Source: Zoogloea sp. (GTDB lineage: Bacteria; Pseudomonadota; Gammaproteobacteria; Burkholderiales; Rhodocyclaceae). Taken from it: a stretch of DNA of 64,000 bases. The notes beneath the pieces are model-generated. The model saw only the letters and a program-made list of their open reading frames with translations, made no database searches and was not told where the DNA came from. How positions within the stretch are numbered: the first letter of the stretch is position 1; every line of letters begins with the position of its first letter. Of this stretch, positions 6,246 to 14,737 are shown one piece after another. Position numbers and translations under genes: made by a program. The stretch is taken from assembly GCA_016703645.1 (NCBI GenBank), contig JADJBR010000007.1:1634501-1698500 (forward strand). The letters run 5' to 3'.

Positions 6246-8815
6246 AGATCGAATTCAAGGGCGCCAACCCGGATATCCCTAACCAGACGGGCCGGCGGGA
6301 TTTCCTGAAAGTCATGGGTGTCGGCGCCGGTCTGGCCGGGCTCGGCGGCTTGACCGTGGCACCGCGGGAAGCATCGGCCTTTGCCTACGAGCCCTATCCC
6401 ACCGACGACCAGCTCACCACCGTAGTCACCTCCTGCGCCCACAACTGCGGCTCACGCCACATGCTGGTGGCACACAAAAAGGGCGACGTGATCGTGCGCC
6501 TGTCCACCGATGACGGTCGCTACCAGAAGGGGGGCGCTTACGGAAAGGACACCGTCGACGAGCCCCAGCTTCGTGCCTGCCTGCGCGGCCGCTCCTACCG
6601 CTCGCGGCTGTATTCGCCCGAGCGTCTGCTGTACCCGATGATGCGAGTCGGCAAGCGCGGGGAGGGCAAGTTCAAGCGCGTATCGTGGGACGAGGCGCTC
6701 GACTTCCTTGCGCACAAGATGGTCGAGCTGAAAAAGACCTACGGCCCCACCGCGATACTCGACCAGAGCTACGCCGGTGCATCGTATGGCGTCTTGCACA
6801 AGTCGGACCAGATCGAGGGCCTGCTCGGGCGCTTTCTGGGCATGTTCGGCTGCCGCACCAATAGCTGGTCGGTGCCCAGTTATCAGGGCACCACCTTCTC
6901 CAGCCGCATCACCTTCGGCACCATCGAGGATGGCAACGAGGACGATGCCTATGCCCACTCGAAGCTGATCATCATGTGGGGCTGGAATCCGGCCTACACC
7001 TTCCACGGCGGCAACACGTTCTACTACATGCGGATGGCCAAGCAGCGCGGCTGCAAGTTCGTGCTGGTGGACCCGCAATACACCGATTCGGCATCTGCCT
7101 ACGATGCCTGGTGGATCCCCATCCGCCCCAATACCGACGCCGCCATGCTGGCCGGGATGGCCCATGTCATCTTCAGCGAAAACCTCCACGACCAGAAGTT
7201 CATCGATCGCTTCGTGCTCGGCATGGACAAGGGAACCCTGCCCCCGGAGCACCAGGATGCCGAGAGCTTCAAGGATTACATCCTCGGTACCCGGGATGGC
7301 ATCCCCAAGTCGGCCGAATGGGCCGAGGCCATCTGCGGCGTGAAGGCCGACGACATCCGCAAGCTGGCACGCATGTACGCGACCACCAAACCCGCTGCGC
7401 TGAAAGCCTCCTGGGCACCCGGTCGGGCCGCCTACGGCGAGCAGTACAACCGCATGGCCGCCGCGGTGCAGGCCATGACCGGCAACATCGGCAAGCTGGG
7501 CGGCTGTGCCGAGGGCGTGGGCAAGGCCTGGCACTCCGAATCCATCGCCTACCCCTACGACGAGTTCGCCAACGTGTGGTTCGGATCGATCAAGTCGGAT
7601 CGCTGGGCCCATTGCGTGCTCAACTACCCCAACGTACGCCGGGAGGAAGTCGGCCTGTGGCCGCGGGAAGACGAACTGGACGGTCAGATCCCCAATATCC
7701 GGGCCATCTTCTGGCAGGGATCGGACTGGTTCAACCAACTCACCAACATCAACAAGGAAATCCAGGCCATCGAGAAACTGGACCTGGTGGTGTGCATGGA
7801 CTCGACCATCACGCCATCAGGCATCTGGGCCGACGTGCTGCTCCCCGTGGCAACCCACTTCGAGCGGCACGATGTGGCCTTGCCCTGGTACAAGGGCCAC
7901 TACTACATCCATCGCCCGAAGGTGATCCAGCCCCTTGGCGAGTCCCGCTCCGATTTCCAGATCTTTACCGAGCTCGCCTACCGTCTCGAGGCCATCGACC
8001 CGACGGTGAAGGACTTCGGCAAGCGCTACAACCCCCGCGCCACCCGCGACTACTTCCACAACGCCGACCCGGTGGACGAGGCCTATCTTTCGGCCTGGTG
8101 GAACGGCAAGGTGCGCCCGCACCAGGGCGTCACCATGAGCTGGGATGAGTTCAAGAAACACGGGGTCTACAAGTTCGTCTTCAAACGCCCCCTGGTGGCC
8201 TTCCGCGATCAGATCGTCAAGGGCGAACCCTTCGAAACCAACTCCGGCAAGATCGAGATCTTTTCGCCCTATCTCGCCGAGATCGACGACTGGACCAAGA
8301 CCCAGTACGGCTATGCCATCCCGCCCATTCCCAAGTGGATCGAGCCCTTCGAGTCCCTCAACAGCCCCCTGACCAAGGACTACCCTTTCCACCTCATCAG
8401 CCCCCACCCGCGCTGGCGTACCCACTCGATCTTCCACAACATCCCGTGGCTGCGCGAAACCTACGACCAGGAACTGACCCTCAACGCCTCCGATGCCCGC
8501 CGGCTCGGCATCCAGACCGGCGACACGGTGGAAGTCTGGAATGCGCGCGGCAAGTGCGTGGTTCCGGCCTATGTCACCGAACGCTGCCTGCCCGGCGTGG
8601 CGGTGCTCTTCGAGGGTGCCTGGATGGACCTGGACGAGAACGGCGTGGACCGCGCGGGCAACCCTGACTTCCTGACCCTCGACGAACCGAGTCCGGCCGG
8701 TGCTTTCGCCTACAACACCGCGCTGGTCAACGTGAAGAAGTCCGAACTTGCCCATCGTCCCGGCTGGGACGAGCTCGCCACTGCGCGCTCCAGCGTGTTC
8801 CGGCGCGACTACTGA
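6242..8815 (+). CDS. DmsA-type molybdopterin oxidoreductase, Tat-exported catalytic subunit
   Basis: An 857-residue DMSO-reductase superfamily enzyme. Residues 16-23 (TGRRDFLK) are a Tat signal motif, so it folds in the cytoplasm and is exported to the periplasm. The N-terminal Fe-S motif reads C65-x3-C69-x3-H73 with C113; the third ligand of the usual Cys set is His. LRACLRGRS, the YP-M-RVGKRGEGKF stretch and the VDPQYTD and WIPIRP motifs closely resemble E. coli DmsA. By hand alignment Ser213 (VPSYQ) falls at the DmsA molybdenum-ligating serine. The C-terminal molybdopterin-binding domain (HLISPHPRWRTHS) is complete. Likely substrates are S- or N-oxides such as DMSO or methionine sulfoxide. 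The true substrate is not shown by sequence. Confidence 0.87.
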   Translation: MKIEFKGANPDIPNQTGRRDFLKVMGVGAGLAGLGGLTVAPREASAFAYEPYPTDDQLTTVVTSCAHNCGSRHMLVAHKKGDVIVRLSTDDGRYQKGGAYGKDTVDEPQLRACLRGRSYRSRLYSPERLLYPMMRVGKRGEGKFKRVSWDEALDFLAHKMVELKKTYGPTAILDQSYAGASYGVLHKSDQIEGLLGRFLGMFGCRTNSWSVPSYQGTTFSSRITFGTIEDGNEDDAYAHSKLIIMWGWNPAYTFHGGNTFYYMRMAKQRGCKFVLVDPQYTDSASAYDAWWIPIRPNTDAAMLAGMAHVIFSENLHDQKFIDRFVLGMDKGTLPPEHQDAESFKDYILGTRDGIPKSAEWAEAICGVKADDIRKLARMYATTKPAALKASWAPGRAAYGEQYNRMAAAVQAMTGNIGKLGGCAEGVGKAWHSESIAYPYDEFANVWFGSIKSDRWAHCVLNYPNVRREEVGLWPREDELDGQIPNIRAIFWQGSDWFNQLTNINKEIQAIEKLDLVVCMDSTITPSGIWADVLLPVATHFERHDVALPWYKGHYYIHRPKVIQPLGESRSDFQIFTELAYRLEAIDPTVKDFGKRYNPRATRDYFHNADPVDEAYLSAWWNGKVRPHQGVTMSWDEFKKHGVYKFVFKRPLVAFRDQIVKGEPFETNSGKIEIFSPYLAEIDDWTKTQYGYAIPPIPKWIEPFESLNSPLTKDYPFHLISPHPRWRTHSIFHNIPWLRETYDQELTLNASDARRLGIQTGDTVEVWNARGKCVVPAYVTERCLPGVAVLFEGAWMDLDENGVDRAGNPDFLTLDEPSPAGAFAYNTALVNVKKSELAHRPGWDELATARSSVFRRDY

Positions 8816-8850
8816 ACGCATCGCCAGCGACGCAGAAGGAGTACATAGCT

Positions 8851-9540
8851 ATGGCTGACAAGAAGACCATCCGCAAGCTGGGGGCCGAGGCCCGGGCCCA
8901 GGTGCCCGACGCCCAGGCCCGCCGCGACGCGGCGACCTACGAGCCGGTCAAGCCGGCAAAGCAGCTCGGCTTCATCCACAACAACATGGACTGCATCGGT
9001 TGCCGCGCCTGCGAGATCGCGTGCAAGGACAAGAATGGCCTTGCCCCCGGGCCGCGCTTCCGTCGCGTGATGTACGTGGAGGGCGGGCAATTTCCCGACG
9101 TCTTTGCCTATAAGGTGAACATGTCGTGCAACCACTGTGCCGAACCGGCCTGCCTGCCCACCTGCCCCACCGGCGCCATCTGGAAACGTGCCGACAACGG
9201 CATCGTGGATATCGATTCCACCCTCTGCATCGGCTGCCGGCGCTGCGAGGCCGCATGCCCCTATGGCGCCCCCCAGTTCGACCCGGTCGACAATCTGGTC
9301 AAGAAATGCAACATGTGTGTTGACGAAATCGACGCCGGTCGCAAACCCTACTGTGTGATGGCCTGCATGATGCGCGTGCTCGACATCGGTCCCATCGATC
9401 AGTTGCGGGCGGGCTTGATGAACACCAAGGCAATGGTCAAGGGCGACAAGCCGGTGCGCCAGGTGCAGCACATGGCCAGCCCTGAACTGACCAACCCCTC
9501 CATCGTCTTCATTGCCCATCCGAAGGGACGCGTCGAATGA
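8851..9540 (+). CDS. DmsB-like four-cluster [4Fe-4S] electron-transfer subunit
   Basis: A 229-residue protein with four ferredoxin-type cysteine groups: CIGCRACEIAC, CNHCAEPACLPTC, CIGCRRCEAACP, and CNMC with later Cys in a CVMAC context. This is the arrangement of DmsB, NrfC and PsrB subunits that pass electrons into a molybdoenzyme. It has no signal peptide and would be exported bound to the Tat-targeted catalytic subunit. An AGAAGGA site precedes the ATG at 8851. The unusual N-terminal 35 residues are charged and Ala-rich. Its partner for electron input is probably the pentaheme cytochrome, which is inference. Confidence 0.9.
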   Translation: MADKKTIRKLGAEARAQVPDAQARRDAATYEPVKPAKQLGFIHNNMDCIGCRACEIACKDKNGLAPGPRFRRVMYVEGGQFPDVFAYKVNMSCNHCAEPACLPTCPTGAIWKRADNGIVDIDSTLCIGCRRCEAACPYGAPQFDPVDNLVKKCNMCVDEIDAGRKPYCVMACMMRVLDIGPIDQLRAGLMNTKAMVKGDKPVRQVQHMASPELTNPSIVFIAHPKGRVE

Positions 9541-10184
9541 GCACGTCCAAGCTCGAACCGGCACCACAAGCCACCGCCCTGCCCCTGGAAGCGGCATCCG
9601 AAGACCTGGCTGCACTCGCCTGGCTGCATGAGTCCGAACGGGACGTGAGCACCCTCGGCCGCCTGCACGCCGGGGGCTTCCCCGACGGCTTGACCCTGGC
9701 CCGGCCGGACATGCCGGCCGTCACCGACATGGAGCAGGCGCTGGCGGTGATCCGCCAGGTGGGCGCGGAGGAACAGGCCGCACTCCAGGATGACCTCGAC
9801 GCCGACTTCGCCGGCATCTACCTCACCCACGCCCTGCGCGCCTCGCCCTGCGAATCCGTGTGGCTTGATGAGGAGAACCTGATGATGCAGGGCCCCAGTT
9901 TCGCGGTGCGCGACTGCTACCGCAGGCACGGACTGTCGGTCGCAAACTGGCGGCACATTGCCGACGACCACCTCGCCAATGAACTGGCCTTCGTTGCCTA
10001 TCTGCTGGCCAAAGGCCATGGCGGCGAGGCCCGTCGCTTCATCGACGAACACCTCATGCAATGGTTGCCGCGCTTCGCCGGCCGGGTGACCGAGCGCGCC
10101 TCGACCCGCTTCTACGCGGCCCTGGCAGGGCTGACGCTGCAAGTCGTCGAGAGTCTGCAGCAGCGGCTGCCGGCCAGCGGCTGA
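9537..10184 (+). CDS. TorD/DmsD-family molybdoenzyme maturation chaperone
   Basis: A 215-residue all-helical, acidic cytoplasmic protein. The central region (WRHIADDHLANELAFVAYLL) matches the TorD/DmsD fold, in which a conserved D-H-x-x-x-E segment helps bind the Tat leader of the molybdoenzyme. Such chaperones hold the apoenzyme until cofactor insertion and prevent early export. It starts in an ATGA overlap with the Fe-S subunit gene. The N-terminal 30 residues are poorly conserved in type. Its likely client is the enzyme encoded three genes upstream in the same operon. Confidence 0.82.
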   Translation: MSTSKLEPAPQATALPLEAASEDLAALAWLHESERDVSTLGRLHAGGFPDGLTLARPDMPAVTDMEQALAVIRQVGAEEQAALQDDLDADFAGIYLTHALRASPCESVWLDEENLMMQGPSFAVRDCYRRHGLSVANWRHIADDHLANELAFVAYLLAKGHGGEARRFIDEHLMQWLPRFAGRVTERASTRFYAALAGLTLQVVESLQQRLPASG

Positions 10185-10221
10185 AGCCCGTGTCACCGCG
10201 CCTGTGGATGTCCCTCTCAGC

Positions 10222-10338
10222 GGGTGTGAATAAATCTGCTGCACGATCCGATTTCGCCCCTGCGATGCTCACCGTACCCTTGTACGGCTGCGCTTCTCGG
10301 GGCGAACTCGAACCGCTCGCTACGATTTCTTCACACCC
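10222..10338. repeat. long imperfect palindromic element, copy A
   Basis: A 117-bp dyad between the TorD-like and polyferredoxin genes. The outermost arms GGGTGTGAA and TTCACACCC and the central CCGTAC-CCTT-GTACGG pair perfectly, with an imperfectly paired region between them. Bases 10260-10329 recur with few changes at 44024-44094. There is no T-run, so it is not a standard terminator. In RNA it would fold into one long hairpin. Confidence 0.75.
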
Positions 10339-10374
10339 TCTCCGCACTGTTCAGGCAGCCGTTCGGGTGATCCG

Positions 10375-11325
10375 ATGCTGATCGTGGATGACGAACGCTG
10401 CGTGCATCGACTGACAACGGTGGCCACGTGTCATGCCTGCGTGGATAGCTGCCCGACCGGCGCCTGGTCGCTCAAGGCCGACGGGCTTGAGTTCGAGCCG
10501 GGCCAGTGTGATGGCTGCGGGCTATGCGTCCCCGCCTGTCCAACCGGCGCACTGGCGCTTGCTCAGCCACCCGAGCTGCCCCTCCACCGTGGCACCCTGG
10601 ATCTGGCCTGTGAGCGCACGACGGGGCCAGGCATCCGCTTACCCTGTGCCCATGCCCTCTCCGAGGCACGGCTGCTCGGTCTGCAACGGAATGGCCTGCG
10701 GCGCCTGATTGTGCGCACAGGCGATTGCAGTGCATGCCCACGGGGCACCGCCGTCCGGCTCCCGGAACGTGTTGACGCGGTGAATCGCGTGCTGCAGCGT
10801 GCCGGGGCCGCAACGATTTCCCTCATGGCGGCGGATGAGGCTTTGGCAACAGAGCCACCACGTCGGGGCTTCCTCGCCGGGCTGCTGGCCCGCCCTGCCG
10901 CGCTGCTGAGCACGACACCACCACCGGAACCCGACACCCGCCGTGCCGCCTTGCAGGGTCTTGCCGCGCGGGGTGTCCGCAGCGGGCTCTGGGCCGTGGA
11001 GCTCGACGCCCAACGCTGCGACGGATGCGCCCTCTGCGCCCGCCTGTGCCCCGAGGGCGCCATCGACTGGCTCGAGGGTGATAGGGAAGCCGGGCTGTGC
11101 CTGCACATGGAGCGCTGTGTGGGTTGTGGCATCTGCGTGGACGCCTGTGCCCAGCAGGCGCTGAAGCCCGGCAAGGCCGGTTGCGGTGCCCCGGGAGCCG
11201 TCTTTCGACAGGCCAACTGCAGCGCCTGCGGCGCGCGTTTCCGTCATTTGGGCACCACTGCGCCGCGCCACTGCCCGGTATGCCGCACCCGCACACGGCG
11301 TCCGGATCGGCTGGTGGTAGACTGA
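10375..11325 (+). CDS. polyferredoxin-type Fe-S protein with C-terminal zinc-ribbon-like motif
   Basis: A 316-residue cytoplasmic protein. It has four ferredoxin-type groups: one N-terminal (C9, C19, C22, C26), a second at 45-55 (CDGCGLCVPACP), then two near the C-terminus (CDGCALCARLCP and CVGCGICVDAC). A CSACPRG motif lies in the middle, and the last 45 residues have paired CXXC motifs (CSAC and CPVC) like a zinc ribbon. No signal peptide is present, so it acts inside the cell, unlike the exported reductase. It may feed electrons to the system, insert a cluster or sense redox state. I do not recognise a named family. It lies between the chaperone and the sensor kinase. Confidence 0.75.
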   Translation: MLIVDDERCVHRLTTVATCHACVDSCPTGAWSLKADGLEFEPGQCDGCGLCVPACPTGALALAQPPELPLHRGTLDLACERTTGPGIRLPCAHALSEARLLGLQRNGLRRLIVRTGDCSACPRGTAVRLPERVDAVNRVLQRAGAATISLMAADEALATEPPRRGFLAGLLARPAALLSTTPPPEPDTRRAALQGLAARGVRSGLWAVELDAQRCDGCALCARLCPEGAIDWLEGDREAGLCLHMERCVGCGICVDACAQQALKPGKAGCGAPGAVFRQANCSACGARFRHLGTTAPRHCPVCRTRTRRPDRLVVD

Positions 11326-11351
11326 AAACCGCCCCGCCCCCCGTCCTGCGC

Positions 11352-13226
11352 ATGTCTCCGCTTTCCCGTCTGTGGTTTGCCACCTCCCTTGCACGAAGGC
11401 TCATGCTCGTGCTGATGATGGCGTTGCTGTTCGCCTCCGGCCTGCTCGTCGGCGGCATCGTGTGGATCTCGGGCACGGCCATGCAGATGGAGCACGAGGC
11501 CTCCGCCCACCGGCTTGCCGCCCTGTTCGAAACAAGCCTGCATTCGGCCATGTTGCGCCGTGATCTGCCGGGTCTGACCGAAACGCTCATCCACCTGGGG
11601 AGCCTGCCCGGCGTACACTTCGCAGCCCTGCTCAACCCCAGTGGTGAAGTCCGCTTTGCGTCCCGCGAGGGCGACCGGGGCCAACAGCACCCCGAGTGGG
11701 TCCGCGGTCTGTGCCTGAGCGCCGGCTGCACCGCATCGCCGCCACGGCTGGACGCCCTTGAAACAGGCGCGACGGGGCTACTTCGCATCGCCTACCCGAT
11801 CCGCAACCAGGCTCGCTGCGGCGGCTGCCACGGCGCCACGGAAACACACCCGGTCAATGGCGTTCTGGTTCTGGAGTTCACACCTCCCACGGACGAGAGC
11901 CGGGCCGTCATCCAGGCACGTCGCCTGCTCCCCCTGGGCCTGACGGCACTCGCCGTGCTGGCGCTGGCCATCTGGTGGGTCGTCCGGCGCGAAGTGCTGG
12001 CGCCGGTGGATCGACTGGCGGGCGTTGCCGCGGCGGTTGCCGACGGTGATCTGTCAGCCCGCGCCGGCAGCCTGTCGGGTGGCGAGCTCGGCCAGCTCGG
12101 CAAGCAGGTGGACGCCATGACCGGCCGTCTCGGCGCCATGATCGAACAGGCAAGCCAGCAAGGGGTCTTCCTCCAGGGCCTGGTGGACGCTGCCCCCGAC
12201 CCGATGGTTGTCATCGACGAGGACTACCGCATCGTCCTTGCCAATCAGGCCTACGCCACCCTGATCCAGCGCCCCCTGGATGCCGTCCGCGGCCGACCCT
12301 GCCATCGCATCGGCCGCGGGCTCGGCGAGCCCTGCCCGGTGACGCTTGTCACCTGTCCGGTCGCAGAACTGAAGAAACGGCCGGAGCCCCTGCGCACGGT
12401 GATGAGCATGCTGCGTCGCGACGACACGCAAGTCAGCGTCGAGATCCATGCCGCGCCCCTCGTCGGGCCCGATGGCCGCCAGCTGGTGGTGGAGGCCATC
12501 CGCTCCCTTGACGATCAGGTACGCTTCTCCCAGGAGCAGCGTCTCTCCGCGGTCGGCCTGCTGGCCAACGGGGTGGCCCACGAGATCCACAATCCACTCG
12601 CCTCCATCCGCCTTGCCCTCCAGTCGAGCTTGCGTGGACTGCGTGATGGCTCGATGGGGGTTGCCGATGTCACTGAATACCTGGAGCTTGTGGATCAGGA
12701 GATCGACCGCTGCGCCCTGATCACCCAGCGGCTCATGACCCTCAGCCACCCCCCTGGCGGAACCCGGCCGGTGCTCCTGCGCACGGCGGTCGAGGATGTG
12801 GTGGCCTTGCTCGCCGAGGAAGCCCGCTCCGCCCGGGTGAACGTCAACATGACGCTGCAAGCACCGGACGCCCGGGTGCTCAACGACGAGGCCGAGCTGC
12901 GCCAGGTCGTGCTGAACCTTCTGCAGAATGCCTTTCACGCCATGCCCGCCGGCGGTACCCTTGAGATCGGACTGTCACGGGAGGCGGGGTTCTTCCATTT
13001 CTCGGTGAGTGACGAGGGCGTCGGAATTCCCGTCGAGGAGCAAGGCCTGATCTTCATGCCCTTCTTCAGCCGGCGCGCCGATGGCCGCCGTGGGTCCGGT
13101 CTTGGCCTCGCCATCTGCAAGGCCATCCTTGAACGCCATGGGGGTCGTATTGCAGTGGAAAGTCGGCCGGGTCAGGGCAGCACCTTCCATGTCTTCATGC
13201 GCAGCGCCGACGAGGACACCGAATGA
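11352..13226 (+). CDS. haem-binding PAS sensor histidine kinase
   Basis: A 624-residue membrane kinase. TM1 is at about residues 19-38 and TM2 at 194-211, enclosing a periplasmic sensor domain with one CXXCH motif (CGGCH, 156-160), which should carry covalent haem c. HAMP follows, then a PAS domain with a Cys cluster (C317-H318, C328, C335), then HisKA (His410 in VAHEIHNPLAS) and HATPase_c (DEGVGIP, GSGLGLAICK). The frame is open far upstream, overlapping the polyferredoxin gene, but the ATG at 11352 begins directly before TM1. It probably senses a periplasmic oxidant or redox state and phosphorylates the regulator encoded next, with which it overlaps by four bases. Confidence 0.88.
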   Translation: MSPLSRLWFATSLARRLMLVLMMALLFASGLLVGGIVWISGTAMQMEHEASAHRLAALFETSLHSAMLRRDLPGLTETLIHLGSLPGVHFAALLNPSGEVRFASREGDRGQQHPEWVRGLCLSAGCTASPPRLDALETGATGLLRIAYPIRNQARCGGCHGATETHPVNGVLVLEFTPPTDESRAVIQARRLLPLGLTALAVLALAIWWVVRREVLAPVDRLAGVAAAVADGDLSARAGSLSGGELGQLGKQVDAMTGRLGAMIEQASQQGVFLQGLVDAAPDPMVVIDEDYRIVLANQAYATLIQRPLDAVRGRPCHRIGRGLGEPCPVTLVTCPVAELKKRPEPLRTVMSMLRRDDTQVSVEIHAAPLVGPDGRQLVVEAIRSLDDQVRFSQEQRLSAVGLLANGVAHEIHNPLASIRLALQSSLRGLRDGSMGVADVTEYLELVDQEIDRCALITQRLMTLSHPPGGTRPVLLRTAVEDVVALLAEEARSARVNVNMTLQAPDARVLNDEAELRQVVLNLLQNAFHAMPAGGTLEIGLSREAGFFHFSVSDEGVGIPVEEQGLIFMPFFSRRADGRRGSGLGLAICKAILERHGGRIAVESRPGQGSTFHVFMRSADEDTE

Positions 13227-14602
13227 ATGCACCGGTCCAGCACTCGATCCTGGTGATCGAAGACGACAGCGTACTCAACCGCCTGCTGCTCAAGACCCTG
13301 GTCCGCAGCGGCTTCGACATGCACGGTGCCCTCACCTGGGCGGAAGCACGCGCCCGCATTGACGAGATTGCTCCGGACCTCGTGCTGCTCGACATGAACC
13401 TGCCCGACGCGCGGGATTTCACCCCCCTTACCGAGATTGTCCAGACCCGCCCGGTGATCATGCTCACCGCCTACGGCTCAATCAATCAGGCCGTCGAGGC
13501 CATGCGGCTCGGCGCGGTGGATTACCTCGTCAAGCCGGTGAATCTCGAAGAGCTCGAGCTGGTCATCCAGCGGGCACTGGAAGGCACGCGGCTGAGACGA
13601 ACCGGCGATGCCCTGAAGGCCGCAAGGAAGGGGCTGACCGACAACCCCATGGTCGGTGCCAGCCCGGCCATGCGCCAGGTGTGGGATCTCATTGAGGCCG
13701 TCGCCGACGACGAGGTCACCGTGCTGGTGCGCGGTGAAAGCGGCGCCGGCAAGGAACTGGTCGCCCGCGCAATTCATGACGCCGGGCGACGCCGGGATGG
13801 GCATTACGTGGCGGTGGACTGCTGCACCCTGCAGGAAACCCTTTTTGAAACCGAACTCTTCGGCCATGAGCGGGGCGCCTTCACGGGAGCCGACCGCCTC
13901 AAGCCCGGCCTCATTGAAGCGGCTGCCGAGGGCACCCTGTTTCTCGATGAAATCGGTGACATCGGCCCGGCCATCCAGGCCAAGCTGCTGCGCGTGCTCG
14001 AAACCGGACGCTTCCGGCGGGTTGGCGCCACCACGGATCTGCGTGCCAACGTGCGCATCGTTGCCGCCACCAACCGCGACCTGACCCAGATGGTCCGGGA
14101 AGGCCGCTTCCGGGCCGATCTCTACTACCGCCTCACCGCCTTCGAGATCAACGTACCGCCCCTTCGCGATCGTCGCGAGGACATCCCCCGGCTGGTCGCC
14201 CACTTCGCCCGCGCGCGGGCGCGCAATGGCCGCCTGGTGGGCTTCTCGGATGCCGCACTGGCCCGGCTCGTGACCTATGACTGGCCAGGCAACGTGCGCG
14301 AACTGCGCAACGTGGTGGAGCGCGCCCTGATCCTCGCCAGCCACACCGGCCTCGCCGGGCCCGAGCACCTGCCACCCTTGCGTGACCCCGGCTTCGACCC
14401 CCAGACCCCAGTCGCCTGCGGACCGGTGAGTTTTCATGGGGAACCCACCCTCGACGAGATCGAACGCCACTATCTCACCGAACTCCTCGACCGCCACCAG
14501 GGCAACCGCCGCAAGGTGGCCGAAGCGATGGGCGTGTCCGAACGCACGGCCTACCGCATGCTGGAACGCCACGGGCTGAAGAGCCGGGGCGAGGGCGCTT
14601 GA
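13223..14602 (+). CDS. NtrC-family sigma-54-dependent response regulator
   Basis: A 459-residue regulator with three domains: an N-terminal receiver with phosphoacceptor Asp57 (VLLDMNLPD), a central AAA+ domain with Walker A GESGAGKE and the sigma-54-contacting GAFTGA loop, and a C-terminal Fis-type helix-turn-helix (NRRKVAEAMGVSERTAYRML). It overlaps the kinase gene (ATGA). It should activate a -24/-12 promoter, and one lies at 4311-4325 at the head of the same gene group, implying positive autoregulation if transcription reads through. DNA target is inferred, not shown. Confidence 0.93.
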   Translation: MNAPVQHSILVIEDDSVLNRLLLKTLVRSGFDMHGALTWAEARARIDEIAPDLVLLDMNLPDARDFTPLTEIVQTRPVIMLTAYGSINQAVEAMRLGAVDYLVKPVNLEELELVIQRALEGTRLRRTGDALKAARKGLTDNPMVGASPAMRQVWDLIEAVADDEVTVLVRGESGAGKELVARAIHDAGRRRDGHYVAVDCCTLQETLFETELFGHERGAFTGADRLKPGLIEAAAEGTLFLDEIGDIGPAIQAKLLRVLETGRFRRVGATTDLRANVRIVAATNRDLTQMVREGRFRADLYYRLTAFEINVPPLRDRREDIPRLVAHFARARARNGRLVGFSDAALARLVTYDWPGNVRELRNVVERALILASHTGLAGPEHLPPLRDPGFDPQTPVACGPVSFHGEPTLDEIERHYLTELLDRHQGNRRKVAEAMGVSERTAYRMLERHGLKSRGEGA

Positions 14603-14692
14603 ACAACTGACCGGAGGGATGGCCGGAGCACGCCAGAGGGTGCCGGCGCCACTTCGCCGGAACGGGGGAAGTGCCAAGGCTGACCCATTGAA

Positions 14693-14730
14693 ACGAATAA
14701 AGGCCCTGACTGCGCAGGGCCTTTATTCGT
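14693..14730. terminator. bidirectional Rho-independent terminator
   Basis: A perfect 16-bp stem, ACGAATAAAGGCCCTG with its complement, around the loop ACTGCG. The A-rich and T-rich flanks make it usable on both strands. It would end the plus-strand regulator operon and the minus-strand tRNA transcript. Confidence 0.85.
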
Positions 14731-14737
14731 GAATCGT

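Noticed and set aside
4757-14602. A YedY/YedZ (MsrPQ) methionine sulfoxide reductase in the Met-rich operon
   Set aside because: Neither protein is present. The reductase here is of the DMSO-reductase superfamily, so the link to the known MrpX system is by analogy only.
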